Below, one piece after another: positions 13,488 through 14,901 of a stretch of 14,901 nt of DNA. The position numbers and the translations under genes were made by a program. The stretch is taken from NCBI GenBank assembly GCA_964566545.1, contig CAZMIX010000059.1, positions 1 through 14,901 on the forward strand. Direction: 5' to 3'. Numbering within the stretch: position 1 is the first letter of the stretch; every line of letters begins with the position of its first letter. Below the pieces are notes generated by a model. It searched no databases, was not told the DNA's origin, and worked only from the letters and a program-made list of their open reading frames with translations. Source of the DNA: JAEYFP01 sp964566545 (GTDB lineage: Bacteria; Bacillota; Clostridia; Lachnospirales; Lachnospiraceae).

Positions 13488-14783
13488 ATGATTTCAGTAT
13501 GGAGTGACCAAGCTTCGCTGCCTGCATTTCCGAAGCTTGAAGGCAATATCAAAACAGAGGTATTAATCATCGGCGGCGGAATGGCAGGAATTTTATGCGC
13601 CTATTTCTTACAGCAGGCAGGCGTCGATTACGTCCTTGCGGAAAGCAGAACGATCTGCTTTGGCGTGACAAAAAATACGACGGCAAAAATAACGGTTCAG
13701 CACGGCTTGCTTTACGATAAAATGCTGCGCAGTATGGGCGCGGAAAAAACGGGAATGTATCTGGACGCCAATCAAAAAGCGCTTGAAAAATATGCGGAGC
13801 TATGTCAAGGCAAGGATTGTGATTTTGAGAGAAAGGAGGCGTTTGTCTATTCGCTTAAGAGCCAAAAAAAGCTGGAGCGGGAAGTTCGGGCTTTACAAAA
13901 AGCTGGCTGTTGTGCGGATTTTACCGATACAGACGAATTGCCTTTTGAAACCGCCGGTGCCGTAAAGGTTCCGAATCAGGCACAATTTCATCCGCTAAAA
14001 TTCGTATCCGCAATTTCACAGGGATTGAACATTTATGAGCACACACATATTTTAGAAGTGAGGGAGCATACCGCAATTTCAGAAAACGGGTCGATCACAG
14101 CCGGAAAAATCATTGTGGCGACACATTTCCCTTTTATTAACAAGCACGGCAGCTATTTTATCAAACAGTACCAGCACCGTTCCTATGTCATGGCGTTCGA
14201 ATACGCGCAAGCCATAAATGGCATGTACGTAGATGAAGCCAAGGCAGGAATGTCCTTTCGCGGCTATAAAAATCTGCTTCTGATCGGCGGCGGCGATCAT
14301 CGTACCGGCAAAAAAGGCGGCTGTTATGAAGAGCTGGAAGTATTTGCGCAAAAGCATTACCCAAATGCAACCGAACAATACCGCTGGGCCACGCAGGACT
14401 GCATGACGCTTGACGGCATTCCGTATATCGGCCAATATTCCAGACATACGCCCGGTTTGTACGTTTGCACAGGCTTCAATAAATGGGGAATGACTTCCTC
14501 CATGGTGTCGGCCATGCTTTTATTGGATATGGTCGTGGGCAGGGCAAACGATTTTTCGGAACTTTTTTCCCCGTCAAGATCGATCATGAAACCGCAGCTA
14601 TTGGCTAATGTATATGAGGCGCTGCTTGGAATGCTGACGCCGACAACCAAACGGTGTCCGCATTTAGGCTGTGCGTTGAAATGGAACAGCGTCGAGCATT
14701 CATGGGACTGCTCCTGCCACGGTTCCCGGTTTGACAGTGACGGGGTATGGCTCGACAATCCCGCAAACGGAGATCTCCGGTAA
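13488..14783 (+). CDS. FAD-dependent oxidoreductase with short C-terminal Rieske [2Fe-2S] domain
   Basis: 431 residues. Residues 23-60 form the FAD-binding Rossmann start with GGGMAG (29-34) and TAKITVQHGLLYD (65-77), as in DAO-family oxidoreductases of the YhfW type; later family blocks are NQAQFHPLKF (163-172), ATHFPF (211-216), WATQDCMTLDGIPYIG (300-315) and TGFNKWGMTSSM (328-339). The Rieske motif follows: C390-P-H392 and C408-x-x-H411, with C395 and C410 placed for the usual disulphide, then HGSRF. The linker between the two domains is short: CPHLGC comes only some 30 residues after SPSRS, so the Rieske base-fold strands are largely absent and the protein is about 70 residues shorter than YhfW-like relatives. 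ATG 13488 is chosen over a TTG at 13476 because GGGAG precedes it. The substrate is unknown; cytoplasmic, as no signal peptide is seen. Confidence 0.92.
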   Translation: MISVWSDQASLPAFPKLEGNIKTEVLIIGGGMAGILCAYFLQQAGVDYVLAESRTICFGVTKNTTAKITVQHGLLYDKMLRSMGAEKTGMYLDANQKALEKYAELCQGKDCDFERKEAFVYSLKSQKKLEREVRALQKAGCCADFTDTDELPFETAGAVKVPNQAQFHPLKFVSAISQGLNIYEHTHILEVREHTAISENGSITAGKIIVATHFPFINKHGSYFIKQYQHRSYVMAFEYAQAINGMYVDEAKAGMSFRGYKNLLLIGGGDHRTGKKGGCYEELEVFAQKHYPNATEQYRWATQDCMTLDGIPYIGQYSRHTPGLYVCTGFNKWGMTSSMVSAMLLLDMVVGRANDFSELFSPSRSIMKPQLLANVYEALLGMLTPTTKRCPHLGCALKWNSVEHSWDCSCHGSRFDSDGVWLDNPANGDLR

Positions 14784-14785
14784 TA

Positions 14786-14825
14786 GAAAAGCAGCGAATC
14801 ATTTTTATCTGATTCCCTGCTTTTC
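14786..14825. terminator. Bidirectional intrinsic terminator
   Basis: Arms 14786-14801 (GAAAAGCAGCGAATCA) and 14810-14825 pair at 15 of 16 positions (one C-C mismatch) around an 8-base loop. On the plus strand the GCAG stem is followed by TTTT; on the minus strand the complementary A-tract likewise gives a U-tract. It begins two bases after the FAD/Rieske TAA and also serves the convergent gene, whose stop codon lies in the loop. Confidence 0.85.
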
Positions 14826-14901
14826 CATGTATTCGTCTTTAACCTTATCAATCGTTTTACCACCAATACCAAAATTTTTATCCGGTAATTCCTTGATAGT
14901 A
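14805..14901 (-). CDS. C-terminal end of an unidentified convergent gene
   Basis: The minus strand at the right edge is open for 31 codons ending in TAA (14805-14807): the visible C-terminus includes ELPDKNFGIGGKTIDKV and ends MEKQGIR. The composition is that of a real soluble protein and the stop falls inside the loop of the bidirectional terminator, as expected for a convergent gene. The ELPxxNFGIGGK pattern recalls the C-terminal part of small tautomerase (4-oxalocrotonate tautomerase-like) proteins, but that is only an impression and too little is present to name it. Confidence 0.6.
   Translation of the reverse strand, partial: TIKELPDKNFGIGGKTIDKVKDEYMEKQGIR

Noticed and set aside
13476..14783. 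FAD/Rieske gene as a truncated pseudogene
   Set aside because: All four Rieske ligands, the disulphide cysteines and the FAD motifs are intact, and the stop is followed at once by a terminator, so the short form looks like a real variant.

Overview
The window reads as chromosomal DNA of an anaerobic, low-to-moderate-GC Firmicute, most likely a gut-type Clostridia/Lachnospiraceae member. This rests on strong AGGAGG-type ribosome binding sites before nearly every gene, TTGACA/TATAAT promoters, a lipoprotein-anchored sugar-binding protein, a two-subunit transketolase, and a compact FAD/Rieske oxidoreductase of a type I associate with Clostridia. No regulator, mobile element, tRNA/rRNA or CRISPR array is visible. 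One run of exactly 100 N (6796-6895) marks an assembly gap.

Left two thirds (1-9452, all on the minus strand): one long sugar transport and catabolism operon. In transcription order it holds a sugar-binding lipoprotein, a duplicated-domain sugar ABC ATPase (C-terminus lost in the gap), an RbsC-type permease (N-terminus lost in the gap), transketolase N-terminal subunit, transketolase C-terminal subunit, a class II ketose-(bis)phosphate aldolase, an FGGY sugar kinase, an L-fucose/L-arabinose isomerase-family protein and an RpiB/LacA-family sugar-phosphate isomerase that runs off the left edge. Spacings are 19-31 bp or overlapping from the transketolase genes onward. Two stem-loop regions interrupt the transcript: one between binding protein and ATPase, and a tandem pair (including a perfect 17-bp inverted repeat) between permease and transketolase. 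They may set a high binding-protein : transporter : enzyme ratio. The logic is import, aldose-ketose isomerisation, phosphorylation, then carbon-carbon rearrangement and cleavage. The substrate cannot be read from sequence; a pentose, D-apiose or another uncommon sugar are candidates.

Centre (9453-10076): about 620 bp of AT-rich divergent intergenic DNA with a minus-strand promoter candidate for the operon and a strong extended -10 promoter for the rightward genes.

Right third (10077-14901): a single-domain bacteriohemerythrin and a DUF368 membrane protein (family implicated in undecaprenyl-phosphate recycling) on the plus strand; a convergent DUF255/YyaL-type thioredoxin-fold protein with a helical barrel domain on the minus strand; then, divergent from it, an FAD-dependent oxidoreductase with a shortened C-terminal Rieske [2Fe-2S] domain. 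The 104-bp divergent promoter region between the last two contains a perfect 12-bp inverted repeat that looks like a shared operator. The window closes with a bidirectional terminator hairpin that overlaps the 3' end of a convergent partial gene of unknown identity. Three of these right-hand genes (hemerythrin, thioredoxin-fold protein, FAD/Rieske protein) are redox or oxygen related, but they do not form one operon.
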